64,000 nt of DNA from Tupaia tana. Lineage: Eukaryota > Chordata > Mammalia > Scandentia > Tupaiidae. Location of the stretch: contig JAKSZU010000020.1 of NCBI GenBank assembly GCA_026018925.1, forward strand, positions 43,121,102 to 43,185,101, read 5' to 3'. Below are positions 34,986 to 47,609 of the stretch, in pieces. Position 1 is the stretch's first letter. Every line of letters starts with the position of its first letter. Position numbers and translations under genes: made by a program. The notes under the pieces were generated by a model, which was given only the letters and a program-made list of their open reading frames with translations, had not been told where the DNA came from and did not search any database.

Positions 34986-35271
34986 TACGTGTCCCGATTC
35001 TTTTTTTCTTATTTCTGGAGAATATTTGTATATGGTATATAATTCTAGGTTTTCCCTACATCCCGGCAGGATCGCTCCACTGTTTTCTGGCTCCCGCTGC
35101 TGCTCCTGAGAAGTGGATCCCAGTCTAGTTTTTATGCTAATTCAGGTAACTTCCTTTTTGTCCCAGGCTGCCTTTAAGACCCTCTTTCTGTCTTCCTGTT
35201 CTGAAATTTCACTAAGGTGCACTTAGATATGAACTGGTTTAGGTTTGTTATGTTTTTTGTTTTGGTATTTT

Positions 35272-35843
<572 letters not shown>

Positions 35844-35861
35844 GTTGTTTTGGTATTTTTT

Positions 35862-36101
35862 AAAAGAGATTTTTTGCTATAGGGCACATGCGCTTGCCAT
35901 AGAGACAGAGACACAGAAAGCAAGCAATCACTCCCCAACAGGGATGGCCACACTGCCATCCCTTCTCCTACTCTCCTCTCTGGATTTTGGCACACATGCA
36001 CATGCACCCAGCATGAGTTTTAAGCCACTGGGTCTGGGATTCGAATCGCAGTCGGCCACGTGGGAGTCCAGCGACATAACCAATTGGCCATCTCCTAGTT
36101 C
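35862..36101 (-). repeat. Family A SINE
   Basis: Follows directly on the 5' side of the RPL21 copy. Blocks 'gctatagggcacatgcgcttgcc', 'gggattcgaatcgcagtcggcc' and head 'ggccatctcctagttcc'. Moderately diverged. Confidence 0.9.
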
Positions 36102-36387
36102 CATAAATGTTTTTTAAATGATTATTCTTTGGAATTACTATATCTAAGAAACATGTTTTACATAATTTCTGGAAAAATTTCAACCAATAATTACACATTC
36201 ACTTTCTCTTTTCTTCCCAAACTCCTCCTATGTGTTTCTTAACTATTTCTCATTGTTATATTTCTCTGTGCTGCAGTCTACACAGTTTCTGTCTGCTGGC
36301 TTAGTACTCAGCCTTCACCTGTTTCTAATCTATTGTCAACTCTATTTACTGAATTTGCCATTTCAATGACTATACATAGTTATTTTT

Positions 36388-36638
36388 TTTTTGAGAGGTT
36401 TTAGCCATATGGCGTGTGCGCTCACCAGACAGAGAGAGACAGAGAGACAGAAAGCGAGAAATCACCCCCCAGGGGGGATGGCCACGCTGCCATCCCTTCT
36501 CCTCCATTCTCCTCTTGGGATCTTGGGCACACACACACGCGCGCCTGGCGTGAGTTTAAGCCACCGGGTCCGGGACTCAAACCGCGGTCGACTACATGGG
36601 AGTCCAGCAACATAGCCATTACACTAATTGCTGGTCCC
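36388..36638 (-). repeat. Family A SINE, young
   Basis: Complete copy with a perfect 12-bp duplication atagttattttt at 36376-36387 and 36640-36651. CpG-rich, with the box B complement ggactcaaaccgcgg. Confidence 0.95.
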
Positions 36639-36651
36639 CATAGTTATTTTT

Positions 36652-37269
36652 AAGTCTATTTGGAAATTAGCTTCTTGCTCCTTACCCCTAAATATATTCT
36701 CTTCTTTCATGCCTTTAAATACATTTATAAGAATACATAAAGTGTATGTATTTCAAATTTTGTGAACTAAATTTCTATGCATAAAAATATTTTCAATTTT
36801 ATCTGAAGCCTTTGCAGGTCTGATTCTATTGGTTCTCACTCACGGTATCTTGTTTCCACCAGTACTATTTGATTTTTGACTATGAGCTCCTGTTCATTGG
36901 AAGCTTAATTTATAGGAATTATTGGAGTCTGGGTTTTTAAGTGGTCTCTTCAGAGATGTGTGCTTGTTCATGCTAGATACGTGGGTCTGGCTTATTTGGT
37001 ACCCTTGTAACTTAATTATTGGTTGTATATTTTCAGTCTACCCAGATAGTATGTTTTGGGGCTGCAAACCTAGATGAAGACTACTGGTAACCGAGAATAC
37101 TAAAGAAGTGCTTTTATTCTTTTCCCATCACCAAGACTTGAAGGAGGCATTTTGTTGTTCCTTCTGAAACTTTTTTCTTTTTTACCCTTATCAAAGGGGC
37201 TCTATCTTTGGCAGAGGTCTCCTAATTCAATTCCCCTCTTTGTGCAGATCCGTTGTGAGGTGGCATTGG
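36652..37269. other. Unique sequence
   Basis: No gene or recognisable repeat. Confidence 0.3.
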
Positions 37270-37761
37270 TGATATCCAGGCTCTTGGTGTTTTACACAAA
37301 GAATTGAACGAAACATGCCAGTAGTGAAAGAAAAGGATAGTTTATTAAGTACAAGTGAAAGTACACCAGTGAGCTGGCCCAGTGCAAAAGAGAAAGAATG
37401 GCCCAAGGGCGTGTTAATTGCTTTCCATGTGGTTTATAATTTCCTAACTGGGGTTGTGTCAGGTGATGTTGGCTGGGCCTGCTAATTTTTTTCATCCCAC
37501 TGGCTATATATTAACGGGGGCTAGGCCCACTGAGCCACCCTATCAGCTGTATCAAATGGGACTGGGCCCAGTGACTTATCTCATTGGCTATCAGCTAACA
37601 GCCCCCACTGGAAATCTCCCGCCTACATTAGCCTGAGTGGGAATCTCCTGCCAGGATCACTCTTTCTAACTAGCCCTGTAGACACATGGTCCGTGCCCCT
37701 GGCCCACTTCCATTGTCTAGCCTTCTTGTTCAGGTCCTGTGTTTTATCTCCTGTCAACAGG
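37270..37761 (-). mobile_element. Solo LTR of an endogenous retrovirus
   Basis: Read on the minus strand it starts TGTTGACAGGAGATAAAACA and ends GCCTGGATATCA, the TG...CA ends of an LTR. 'ggatagtttattaag' in antisense gives a polyadenylation signal (AATAAA) followed by a short R/U5. No gag, pol or env reading frames are attached, so it is a solo LTR left by recombination. The family is not identified and the ends are approximate. Confidence 0.65.
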
Positions 37762-38746
37762 GTGAAAACAGAAATTCAAAGTCCCATGAGCCTGACAGTG
37801 TTAGGGAAATGTGTGGACACGCCACTGTGGCTCAGCTTGCCTGAGCTCTTCCTTTGACTTAATATTTGACGCGTCAGGAATCTTTATCTTCTCGCTAGCT
37901 AATCAGCATCTTTTAAACGATTCGTGTATGTTTTATACAGCAATTATGTCGTTTTTGTTTTGTTTTAGTTTTTAAGCAGAACTAGCCAGGGTCTATAACT
38001 ATTCACACTTCTAGATATAAAAGTTAAGGTAAGTTTGCAACAAGCAAGAGATTAAATCGGTCCTTCAACCCTCTAAAATCAGTCATATGCTTATTTTTCT
38101 TGATTCGTGGTGCCTGGAAGCTTCCCTGGTACCTCAGAATCTACTAAGACAGGCGTTGCCGCTCCCCGTTTGTGCTGTAGGGAGCCCCACAGTGGTTTTA
38201 TTCAACATGAGCATTTTGACCTTTCCCAAATTCCAAAAAGCTTTGAACCTCTGGAATAAAGACTTGCAAAGGGCCTTATCACTATTTTAGCCTTTAACTT
38301 CATGAACAAATTTAGCCCTCTTCAATATCAAGCTAATCGATGCCTGACATTGACGTTGATCTTCTAGGCCAAGGGTTTCCAAAATGAGGAGCACATTCCT
38401 CCCGGCGTGCCAAAGAAGACCCACTGGGATACAGGAAGAAAATATGAAAAGTTTCATTCACAAATATTTTTATTTTAAAAAGCGGAGGAATGAATATTTA
38501 CAAGAGTTATGATAGGAATCAGCATGTGCGTCCTCCTTTGGCTCACTCATCCAGAGGAAAGGGGGACCACGCAGTGTGGAGGGATCTTCGCACTCTCCTC
38601 TTCAGGCACCGCGACTTACTGCAGTGGTACCCCAGCCCAGGGCCTCCTCAGACTGCATCTTCTGTTCAAGCCTACCTTCTCATAATGGACACATAGCTTT
38701 TACATTTTTTCTACAAAAATGTTGTGGATCAAAGAGAATACTAATT
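37762..38746. other. Unique sequence
   Basis: No gene or clear repeat recognised. Confidence 0.3.
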
Positions 38747-39010
38747 GGGACCAGCAGTTAGCATAATGGCTATGTCGCTGGACTCCCACGTAGTCGACTG
38801 CGGTTCGAGTCCCAGACCCGGTGGCTTAAACTCACGCTGGGCTCATGTGCGTGCGTGTCCAAGATCCCAAGAGGAGAATGGGGGAGAAGGGATTGCGGCG
38901 TGGCCATCCCCCCGGGGGATGATTTCTCGCTTTCTGTCTCTCTGTCTCTCTCTGTCTGTCTGGCAAGCGCACGCGCCCTATAGCGAAAACCTCTCCAAAA
39001 ACAAAAAAAA
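38747..39010 (+). repeat. Family A SINE, young
   Basis: Complete: gggaccagcagttagcataatggctatgtcgctgg head, box B ggttcgagtccc intact, short A-tail. Duplication agagaatactaatt at 38733-38746 and 39012-39025, perfect. One of the best-preserved copies. Confidence 0.97.
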
Positions 39011-39220
39011 GAGAGAATACTAATTATGTAAGCACATATAAACAGCAGAAAGTAGCAAAATTGACACTTATCTGAATAAAAGCTTTTTCTTGGCCATAGT
39101 ACAAAGAAAAAAAAATTAACAATCTCTTATATATCTAAATGACATTATCCCCCTCCAAAAATTCAAGAAGGCTCTTTGAAATATGAATTTACATACACTA
39201 TTATTAATAATGAATAATTT

Positions 39221-39478
39221 TTTTTTTTTGGAGAGGTTTTCACTATAGGGCGCGTGCACTCGCCAGACAGACAGAGACAGAGAGACAGAAAGCGAGAAAT
39301 CACCCCCCAGGGGGGATGGTCACGCCACAATCCCTTCTCCTCCATTCTCCTCTCAGGATCTTGGGCACACACGCACACGCGCCCGGCGTAAGTTTTAAGC
39401 CACCGGGTCCGGGACATGAACCGCGGTCGACTACGTGGGAGTCCAGCGGCATAGCCATTACGCTAACTGCTGGTTCCC
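39221..39478 (-). repeat. Family A SINE, young
   Basis: Complete, nearly identical to the copy at 38747 but inverted. Duplication aataatgaataattt at 39206-39220 and 39479-39493. Confidence 0.97.
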
Positions 39479-39494
39479 AATAATGAATAATTTT

Positions 39495-40123
39495 GACCTA
39501 AATGCATATCTTCCCTAAACATTAGCTAACGAGAGCTGTACCTGTATATCAGTTACAATAAACAGAAACAAGTGTAAAGATGCATAATTAACAATTGCTA
39601 TTGTTTGGAAAGATTGAAATCTACTGCCTAGGCACTGCTCAAAAGATGTTTCCTCATGTTATTATTTTCTCTTTGATTACTGCAACTCTTATAGGGACTG
39701 TGTTTTAGCTGACTTATTTTTGTTTTTTAGAATAATATTTTTGGACAAAGATTCATTCCATGTCCCTATAGTAATAATCACCACTTCCTTTCCACTTCCA
39801 ACTTTGATTAGTTCTATTTTCAAAATTTTCATTTACCTCACCTTGTGGGCACTTTCCACGGGCTCGCCGCTCTCACGTTTGGTTGGGTGTGGTGGAGTAA
39901 ATAATTCTGGTGACACCTCTCAACGCTGCGCACGAACACTGTGACCATAAACTAAGATGCGGTACCTACTCTGACAGGGCCACTCGTGCCATCAGAGTGG
40001 GAATCCCCATGTCTGAAGCGTGGCTTGGTTCCTGTCTGTGAATGTTTTTAGATTGGAAATTCTTAAGTAAAGTGCTTTCACATATCCACAGACCTCCGAA
40101 GGCCTATTGGAAATTACATGTAC
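39495..40123. other. Unique sequence
   Basis: No gene or clear repeat recognised. Confidence 0.3.
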
Positions 40124-40337
40124 TGGGCCAGCCTGTGACCTGGTGATTACGGTAGTTGACACATGAGTGTGCTTGCCCAAATCCATGGAAGAGGGGAGAG
40201 ATGGAGGACAATGGAGGACAAGGGATGTGCTGTGATCACCCCCCATGCGTTCTCACTTTCTCTCTCTCTCTGCTCCCCTTCCGTTCCCATCGTATGCATG
40301 CCCTATAGCCAAAAAAAAAAAAAAAAAAAAAAAAAAA
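40124..40337 (+). repeat. Family A SINE, shortened head
   Basis: 'gggccagcctgtgacctgg', then a jump to the linker 'gtgtgcttgcccaaatcc', 'ggaggacaagggatgtgctgtgatcaccccccatg', pyrimidine tract, 'gcatgccctatagcc' and an A-tail of about 25. The box B region is deleted. Confidence 0.8.
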
Positions 40338-40712
40338 TACTCTCTATCTTCCAGCCTCTATGAGGAAAGCAGGAAAGTCACTATTGAAGCTAGTCAGAAT
40401 CAGAGCAAAAAAATCGTTTCTGTCCCTCTTTTCACAAGCATTAATACAACATAAGTTAGAAGAGCGGCAATTATTTATTTTGGACCTGACAAATTTATCT
40501 GATTACCTCTCGAATTTTATCACCATTATTACCCATTCTCTTTTCATCACTATGTGTTCTTGCCCTGAAGTCTTAAAACCTTTTCATCTATTTGGTTGTT
40601 TGATGCAATACCATATAATACAGGTATATTACATGCAAAAAGTATGTATATACTCAAAAGGTAGATATAAAGAATAGAGTTAAAATAAACTAAAAATGAA
40701 AGGGCCATTGCT

Positions 40713-40909
40713 CTTTTTAAGAGAGATTTTTGCTACAGGGTGTGTACACTCACTAGAGAGACAGAGAGACAGAAAGCAAGAAATCACTCCCCTGGGGGAG
40801 GGGAGGTGGTCATGCCATGATCCTTCCTCCTCCGTTCCCCTCTTGGGAATGTTCAGTGTCAGATCAAAGGAGAACCCCAAATTTCCCTAGAATCCCACAT
40901 TTCCCTGGA
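40713..40909 (-). repeat. Family A SINE lacking its tRNA head
   Basis: Tail and body are normal from 40713 to about 40850 (gctacagggtgtgtacactcac ... cttgggaatg). The tRNA head is replaced by about 55 unrelated bases containing 'ccaaatttccctagaatcccacatttccctgg'. A perfect 13-bp inverted repeat flanks the block: aagggccattgct (40700-40712) and agcaatggccctt (40910-40922). Confidence 0.8.
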
Positions 40910-40922
40910 AGCAATGGCCCTT

Positions 40923-42605
40923 AAAGTCTGTTCACTTTAATCACCCTCTGCTGCTTGATTACCTTCACCTTCTTCCACCGAATGTTTTTCAAGTGTTTTT
41001 CATACCATATGGGATTTTCTTAAGCGTTCAACATGATAAAGCCAAAAGTAGTTCTTTCTTTCCTGTTGAAATTATAATGTGCTTTTTTATGTCTCTGTGA
41101 CTCCAGTCAGGCTAATGACTCGTGATCCCAGGAAGGCACAGTGGTTCATAACACAGGATACATTACCATCTGTAATTAGTATTTACCGAATCGTCTCTGA
41201 GTTCGTAAAACTCCCTCAGGCATGATGGTTACTAAAATCCCGACTGTGAAAGATGGCACCGGCCATAGGGTGTGGGGGAAGAGAACAAGACAAGAGGCAC
41301 CTAGAGCCTGAGAGATAAACAAGAACCCACTTTCCGGTAGCTGTCTCTTTTGCAGCTGTTGTATCTGCTGCTCAGTGGTGTGTGGTTTCTGCTATTACCA
41401 CACACAGTAAACAACATGTGACATAGAACCAACGGACCCACACCAGTATGTGTTTCCACGTCAGCATTTCGTCCGCAATCTCCCTCTTCTTTCACTTCTT
41501 TTCTTCTTACTCTTCTTTTGTTTGTTTTTCGAATGACTGTGTCTCTAACATACATAAAACCTCTCACTTGGCTTTTCTACCAAAAAGAAATCTTCATAAT
41601 AAACACAAACTTGAGATCGGGGAGACATGAGTGAATCTTAGTTAAAATAAAGTTGAAGGATTATTTGTAGCACTGTGTTTATCATTCCACTATACAAATA
41701 TGTTAAAGTATTTTAAGCCTCTTACATATGGGTGACCTGTAAGACCCCGGCATTCATAATTGCTGGAACTCTCTCCCAGCCACTTTCACCATATCCCACG
41801 TGGGCACTGTAGGCCATTGGCTTCTTTAGGCACAAATTGCTCAACAATTACTGATGAGAGGAAGGTCATAATAACAGGTTACAGAAGTCTGCTTGGCTTT
41901 CGGACCATTTAGATGGAACCATTTTGCCCATTGTTATAAAGACGAGAAGGAAGTAGTTTAAGGGTGGTTAGAGACGAGCAGACAAAGGCCGGCGAGCAGA
42001 GCTATATAACTTCTACATTCGCTTCCTGCCTCCTCCATTACTTCTAGCATTATGGAAGAAATAACATGATTGGAATGACCTAAAGGTTAGGGGGTGGGAA
42101 AGTTCTACCCTGTAGAAAGTAGATAGAATACTGTTGGCTAACCCTTTCTGAAAGTGAAACGTAGTAACATTTAACAAAGTGCCAAGCTGACAGCAAGAGT
42201 TGGAGAGGGCTCAAACTGCATTTAGCCATTGGGTTTTTTCTTCTTCCTAAGTGTATATATTTTATTAAGAAAGAAAGGAAGAATTGCGATTGGTAGAATG
42301 AGAGAAGGAGCCAGGTAGTCAGGAGTTGGTGGAAAGAAAGACAGAGGGAATTCTTTGCTTGAAGACTGAGTGTTATGACACTTCTGAAGCTATCATCACT
42401 TCAAATATTGTATCAAGAAATCAATAAGATCCTAAACTGTTCAATCAATACAAATTTCTTGAGCATTTATTCTGTGTCAAAATTACTGTACAAAGCTCAA
42501 ATATCTTTCCTTTTAGTATATAAGACTTAATCATCTAAGGACTATAGATAAATGGTATCTGGTCTTAGTAAACGTAAAAGGTCTGACAACCAGATACGGT
42601 TTCTT
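40923..42605. other. Unique sequence
   Basis: About 1.7 kb without recognised genes or transposons. Confidence 0.35.
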
Positions 42606-42642
42606 TTTTCTTTTTTTTTTTTGCCATAAGTTGCATGCACTC

Positions 42643-42684
<42 letters not shown>

Positions 42685-42933
42685 CAGTGAGAGTGAAAGC
42701 GAGAAATTCCCCCCAAGAGGGGATGGCCAGACCACAATCCCTTCTCCTCCATTCTCCTCCTGAGATCATGAGTGCACGCGCACACATGCACACACACACG
42801 CATACACACACACACGCATGCACACACACACACACGACTGACATGATTTTGAAACCACCAGGTCCAGGACTCAAACCACAGTCTGCTATGCGGGAGTCCA
42901 GCAATGAAACCACTTTGCCATCTGCTACCCCAT
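42606..42933 (-). repeat. Family A SINE with expanded GA and CA tracts
   Basis: A (ga)n run at 42645-42682 replaces the GA-rich segment and CA/CG-interrupted repeats lie at 42770-42835. The head ends gccatctgctacccc. Duplication agatacggtttctt (42592-42605) and agatacagtttctt (42939-42952). Confidence 0.9.
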
Positions 42934-42952
42934 GTCTCAGATACAGTTTCTT

Positions 42953-44239
42953 AACATAAGCAGATTGGTGAGATTGAGAGAGAAACTGGAGGAAGAAAGA
43001 AAAGACACCAGGAAGATAAACTGTTATATAACCAGCAGCAGAACTAGCCTCTTTATCTATGCTAGCTGTGTATGGTCTTGACTAGATCATCTCTATTAGA
43101 AACTACACTTTTCACTTTAAAAATGAATTCACGAGTTACTAAGACTATTACAACTTTTGAATTAAAGTTGATGCTTAGAGTAATCTATGCATGCAGTTTA
43201 TATTCAAGGACACTAGTTCCTGACCACAGGTATAGAGAAATCAATATTCAGAACAGGTCTCCAGTGGTCAAGTTGGTCAATACCAGGAGGAAGAGACATG
43301 TTGAAGGAATTAGAACATGAACAACAGTCTCTCTTCAAAACAGGTAAGTTGTTCCTTAAGCCCAGCTAGAAATGAGAATTCCAATTCAAACAAAAATGAC
43401 TTCAAGTTTTCTGCCAATAATAAATATGATTCACGTATTCGTAACAGCAGTGAACTTTTTAGATATAAAGTTGAAGAGTTAGCTTCTTATATTTCAAATT
43501 TGCTGCCCTATCATGTTAAGTGCAAATTGGGTCAAATCAATTCGGGACTTTTCTGTTTTCATGTGATTTCTGGCCCTCTTCTCTAATCAGACGATTCTCA
43601 TAAATTTTACACAAACAATTTAACTTTGGGATGTTTACGGAAGTCGTAGAAATTCTTTTTGTACATATCATCTGGTACACCTCAAAATTAAGTATTCTTT
43701 TTAATAAAGTGGGTTGGTAAGTGTCTTACTTTAAAAACACTGGGAAGAATCGAGCATTTGATCAACCTTGACTTTTCTTAAGAAAAAAGCAAAAAGATGT
43801 TCTATTGATAAACAAAACGAAGGGAAGTTTTGTTATATGGAGATACTTCAGATAATAAATGAAGAAAGAATGAGAACTAGACTATCCATTTTGTAACCTC
43901 TGATTAGTAAACCAAAGCAATGCACATTAATTCCTGCTAACAACAAAGAAAAAGAGGGAACAAAAATATTACATGCTTCCTGGTAGAAATGCACACCACT
44001 CTCTCTGAAGTGTCACTGCTGCAAAGTTCTAAACCAAATCGGTTCAAGCCTCTAGATCCAACGACCAATTTACAGCAAATACAGAGGACAGAAGAGCCCC
44101 AGGAACACAATCGGCAAAACCCCGACTGAGGAAAACGCTTCAGGACAAACAACTTGGTTTCCGCAACAGAGAAATGCAAGGGAAGTTTAAAAAAAAAGGA
44201 AAGAAAGAAAGAAAAAAAGAGTAGAGAGATACCTATAGA
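42953..44239. other. Unique sequence
   Basis: No gene or recognisable repeat in about 1.3 kb. Confidence 0.3.
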
Positions 44240-44672
44240 TTCAAAGAGTCATCAAAGATAGAGACTAGTGACAATGGGTGAACATTATTTTTAATTCCTG
44301 ATTAAATGTGAAACTGATTTTTTAAAATGATGACATGTATAAGACATTTGGGATTTTGGACACTGAACAGATATCTACCCACATTAAAATTAGTATCATT
44401 TTTTAGAGAGAGAATGGTGTGTAGTTAGGGTCTTTAAAAAATCTTTCTCTTTTAGGGATATTTACAGATGCACTGATATGATGACTGGGGTATGCTCCAA
44501 AATAATCCAGGGAAGAAAGAAGCTAGTAGGGTTAAAGTGGAATGATGCTGTTTATGAACTAACAATATTAAAATCGGGTGATGGGTACCTAGGAGTGTTT
44601 TACACTATGCTGCCTACTTTTGTGTATGTATTTGACATTTTCCATAATCAAAAGATTTTTTTTTTTTTTTTA
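44240..44672 (+). mobile_element. Old LINE-1 3' UTR (L1MA/L1MB-like)
   Basis: 'atatgatgactggggtatgctccaaaataatccaggg', 'aatcgggtgatgggtacctaggagtgttttacactatgc' and 'ttgacattttccataatcaaaag' followed by A/T runs match the 3' UTR of an old mammalian L1. No coding portion is attached. Confidence 0.75.
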
Positions 44673-44919
44673 AAGAGCCACTGGGTGAGTTGAAGTTAGA
44701 AGAGGGTATGCAGAAGTCCCAGCCAGGAATGTTCCGGTCAATGTGCTGGTTAATGTTTCAACTGGCTTGCAGGTCGGGGGCCCTGGTTGGTAAAACTGGC
44801 CGGTTCATGATATCAACACTCCCACCCGGGCCACCACGGCCTGTTTCAGCATCAGTGGAAGGTGAGTTGGGAAAAGGTGGGCATAATTATCTCACAACCC
44901 TGCATTAGTGGCCCCATTT

Positions 44920-45194
44920 TTTTGTTGTTGTTGTTTTTTGTTTGTTTGTTTTTTTTTAAGAGATTTTTGCTATAGGGCACTTGCGCTCACTGGAGAGAGA
45001 GACAGAAAGCAAGAAATCACCCCCTGGGGGGATGACCATACTGCAATCCCTTCTCCTCCAGTCTCCTCTTGGGATTTTATGCACACATGCACACGTGCCC
45101 AGCATGAGTTTCAAGCCGTCAGGCCTAGGACTTGAACCGTGTTCGACTATGTGGGAGTCCAGCAACGTAACCATTACACCATCTGCTGGTCCCA
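44920..45194 (-). repeat. Family A SINE
   Basis: (gtttt)n-type tail at 44920-44958, complete body, 'aggacttgaaccgtgttcgac' and head 'atctgctggtccc'. Head-to-head with the SINE at 45540. Confidence 0.92.
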
Positions 45195-45539
45195 CTTAGT
45201 TGGGTTTTTTAGCTAAAATCCCTGTGTCTTTGAGACACTGGAAGTTGATGTTAGAAAGAAGCATCTATACTGAAGGTATGACCAGCAGTCCTAGAACTTA
45301 TTTCTTGTCTTTCTCTTTTTTCTCTGGACTACATGAAGTTTTGTTTTATATAGAGTTTACTTTTTAGGTGATCAGTGTCATTAATTTTTTTTGACAGAGT
45401 TCTTTCTAAAATGCACTAGGTACTTCTTAGTATTTAGTTAGAATTTTTAAACAGGATATTGAACAGAAATTTCCTGGATATACTTTTACATTTCAGGACA
45501 CATAAAAATAAATAAACATGTAAAGAATTAACACTTCTT

Positions 45540-45784
45540 GGGGCCAGCAGGTGGCCTGGTGTCCTGTTGGACTCCCACGTGACCCACTGCAGTTCCAGTC
45601 CCAGACCTGATGGCCTGAATATCACACAGTGTGTGTGAGCGCATGCCCAAAATCCCAGGAGGAAAATGAAGGAGAAGAGATGGTGGCCTGGCCATCAGCA
45701 GGGGATTAATGCCTCACTTTTCCTCTTATTTCCTCTCTCCCTTCCTGATGAGAGCACGTACTCTATGAAGAAAAAAAAAAAAAA
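45540..45784 (+). repeat. Family A SINE, variant head
   Basis: Head ggggccagcaggtggcctgg lacks the usual 'gttagcataatgg' box A. Box B region ttccagtcccagacctg, body and A-tail are present. The duplication agaattaacacttctt before it and agaatgaacactttttt after it are near matches. Confidence 0.9.
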
Positions 45785-46074
45785 AGAATGAACACTTTTT
45801 TGATAGAATTGAATTATTCTTATAAACTAATTACTAGAGCTGCCTGAGGGCTAGTTCAGGTCTTTAAGAACACTTGTCTCTGTGAAATAGTGCTGGATTG
45901 ATATGGCTTTATAGCATGTCACTGTTAGCCATTGCTATCAGCCCACCAGCTCTTACTTCTTCTTCCTAATCTACTTTAGACTTGAGAGAGCGATCTTAGT
46001 GGTTTCCATTGTTGTTGTTCTCGACATTTGTTCTGCTATCTTCCATCAGTGTACATTGACCAGATGCAGTTTTT

Positions 46075-47340
46075 AAATTTCTATTTCTATTTTTAATTGA
46101 CGTATAATAACTAAATATTTATGGAGTACAGAATATAATATATATTATATTATTAAAGATAATATCCATCACCTGAAACATTCATCATTTTCTTGTGGTG
46201 AGAACATTAATAATCATTTATGGTAGCAGTTCTGAAATTATAATATATCACAGTTAACTATAGTCACCCTACTGTGCAGTGAAGTGGTAGAACTCATTCC
46301 TCCTCTCCATAACTTTGTACTGGCACAAGTACAGCCTCTCTCCCACTTCGCCCAACCCTTCCTAGTTTCCGTTAATCACCATTCTTCTCTGTATTCTGTG
46401 AGATCAACATTTTTACCTTCCACAAATGAATGAGATTATGCAGTATTTGGCTTTCTGCGTTTGGCTTATTTTACTTAGCATAATAATCTCCAGTTTGTCC
46501 ATGTAGCTGCAAATGATAGGATTTTTTTTAGTGGCTGGATAGTATTTCATTGTGTAAATAGACCTCATTTTCTTTATCCATTCTTTTTTTTTAATACATA
46601 TTTTTTACTATTGGGTGTGTGCACTCAACAGAGAGAGGGGAAGAGAGGGAAAATGAGAAAGCACTTTTCAGGGTGATGGCCATGCCACAATCTTTTCTTC
46701 ATTCTCCTCTCCAGATTTTGGGCACACATGCATGTGTGCTTATTTTTCAAGGTGCCAGGTCTGGGGCTTGAACTGTGTAGTCAGTCACAAGGGATCGAGC
46801 TGCCTTAACCACTATGTCACTGGCTGACCCTATCCATTCTTGCATCAGTGGATACTTGAGTTAGTTCCATATCTCGGCTATTGTAAATAACACCACGAAA
46901 ACAAGGAAGTGCAGGTATTTCTTTGACATACTGATTCAAATTTTTTAGAGTTTATAACCAATAGTGGAACTACAGAATCATATAGTAATTCTATTTTTAG
47001 TTTTTTGAGGAAACTTAATACTATTTTCTATAGTGGCTATATGCTTTACATGTGTGGGGATTGCATTGGATCTACAGATCACCAGGCATTTAGAAATATT
47101 AATTATTCCAATCCATGAACATGGTACATCTTTCCATTTATTTCACAGTGAAGTTCTTTCACCAATGTGTTTTAGTTTTAATTGTAGAGATCTTTTATAT
47201 CCTTGATCAGATTTATTCCTAGCTATTTTTGTAGCTATTGTAAATAATGTTACTTTCTTAATTTTTTTTAGCTAGTTTACTATTTTTGTGTAAAAGTGTC
47301 ACTGATTTTTTTTTTATGTTGGTTCCATTGATCATATGCT
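46075..47340 (-). mobile_element. Old LINE-1 fragment, split by a SINE
   Basis: Antisense L1: 'gtttggcttattttacttagcataa' and 'tggatagtatttcattgtg', interrupted, then 'tgcatcagtggatacttgagttagttcc'. After 47050 the homology jumps to an upstream ORF2 region ('ggatctacagatca...'), so there is an internal deletion. Very diverged. Confidence 0.75.
46588..46829 (-). repeat. Family A SINE nested in old L1
   Basis: 'tactattgggtgtgtgcactcaac...' through 'ggcttgaactgtgtagtcagtcac' to 'gtcactggctgaccc'. The L1 sequence tatccattctt is duplicated on both sides. Confidence 0.9.
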
Positions 47341-47384
47341 TAAACTGGACTTTTTTTTTTTACCTTGGGTAAAGAATGACTCTT

Positions 47385-47609
47385 TTTTTTCCCCAGAGAT
47401 TTCTACTATAGGGTGTGTGCACTCGCCAGAGAGAGACAGAAAGCAAGAAATCACCCCTCAAGGCAGATGGCCATGCCACAATCCCTTCTTCCTCCTTTCT
47501 TCTCTCAGAATTTCAGGCACACGTGCACCCAGTGTAAGTTTTAAGACGCCAAGTCCGGGACTCAAACTGCGGTCAACTATGTCAGAGTCTAGCGACATAA
47601 CCATTCCCA
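47385..47609 (-). repeat. Family A SINE
   Basis: 'ctactatagggtgtgtgcactcgcc' to 'gcgacataaccattc'; the outermost part of the tRNA head is missing. Duplication gaatgactcttt at 47373-47384 and 47611-47622. Confidence 0.9.

Noticed and set aside
38747..38825. tRNA genes at the SINE heads
   Set aside because: Box A and B are present, but the sequences continue into a SINE body, lack a proper acceptor stem and occur in dozens of copies with target-site duplications.
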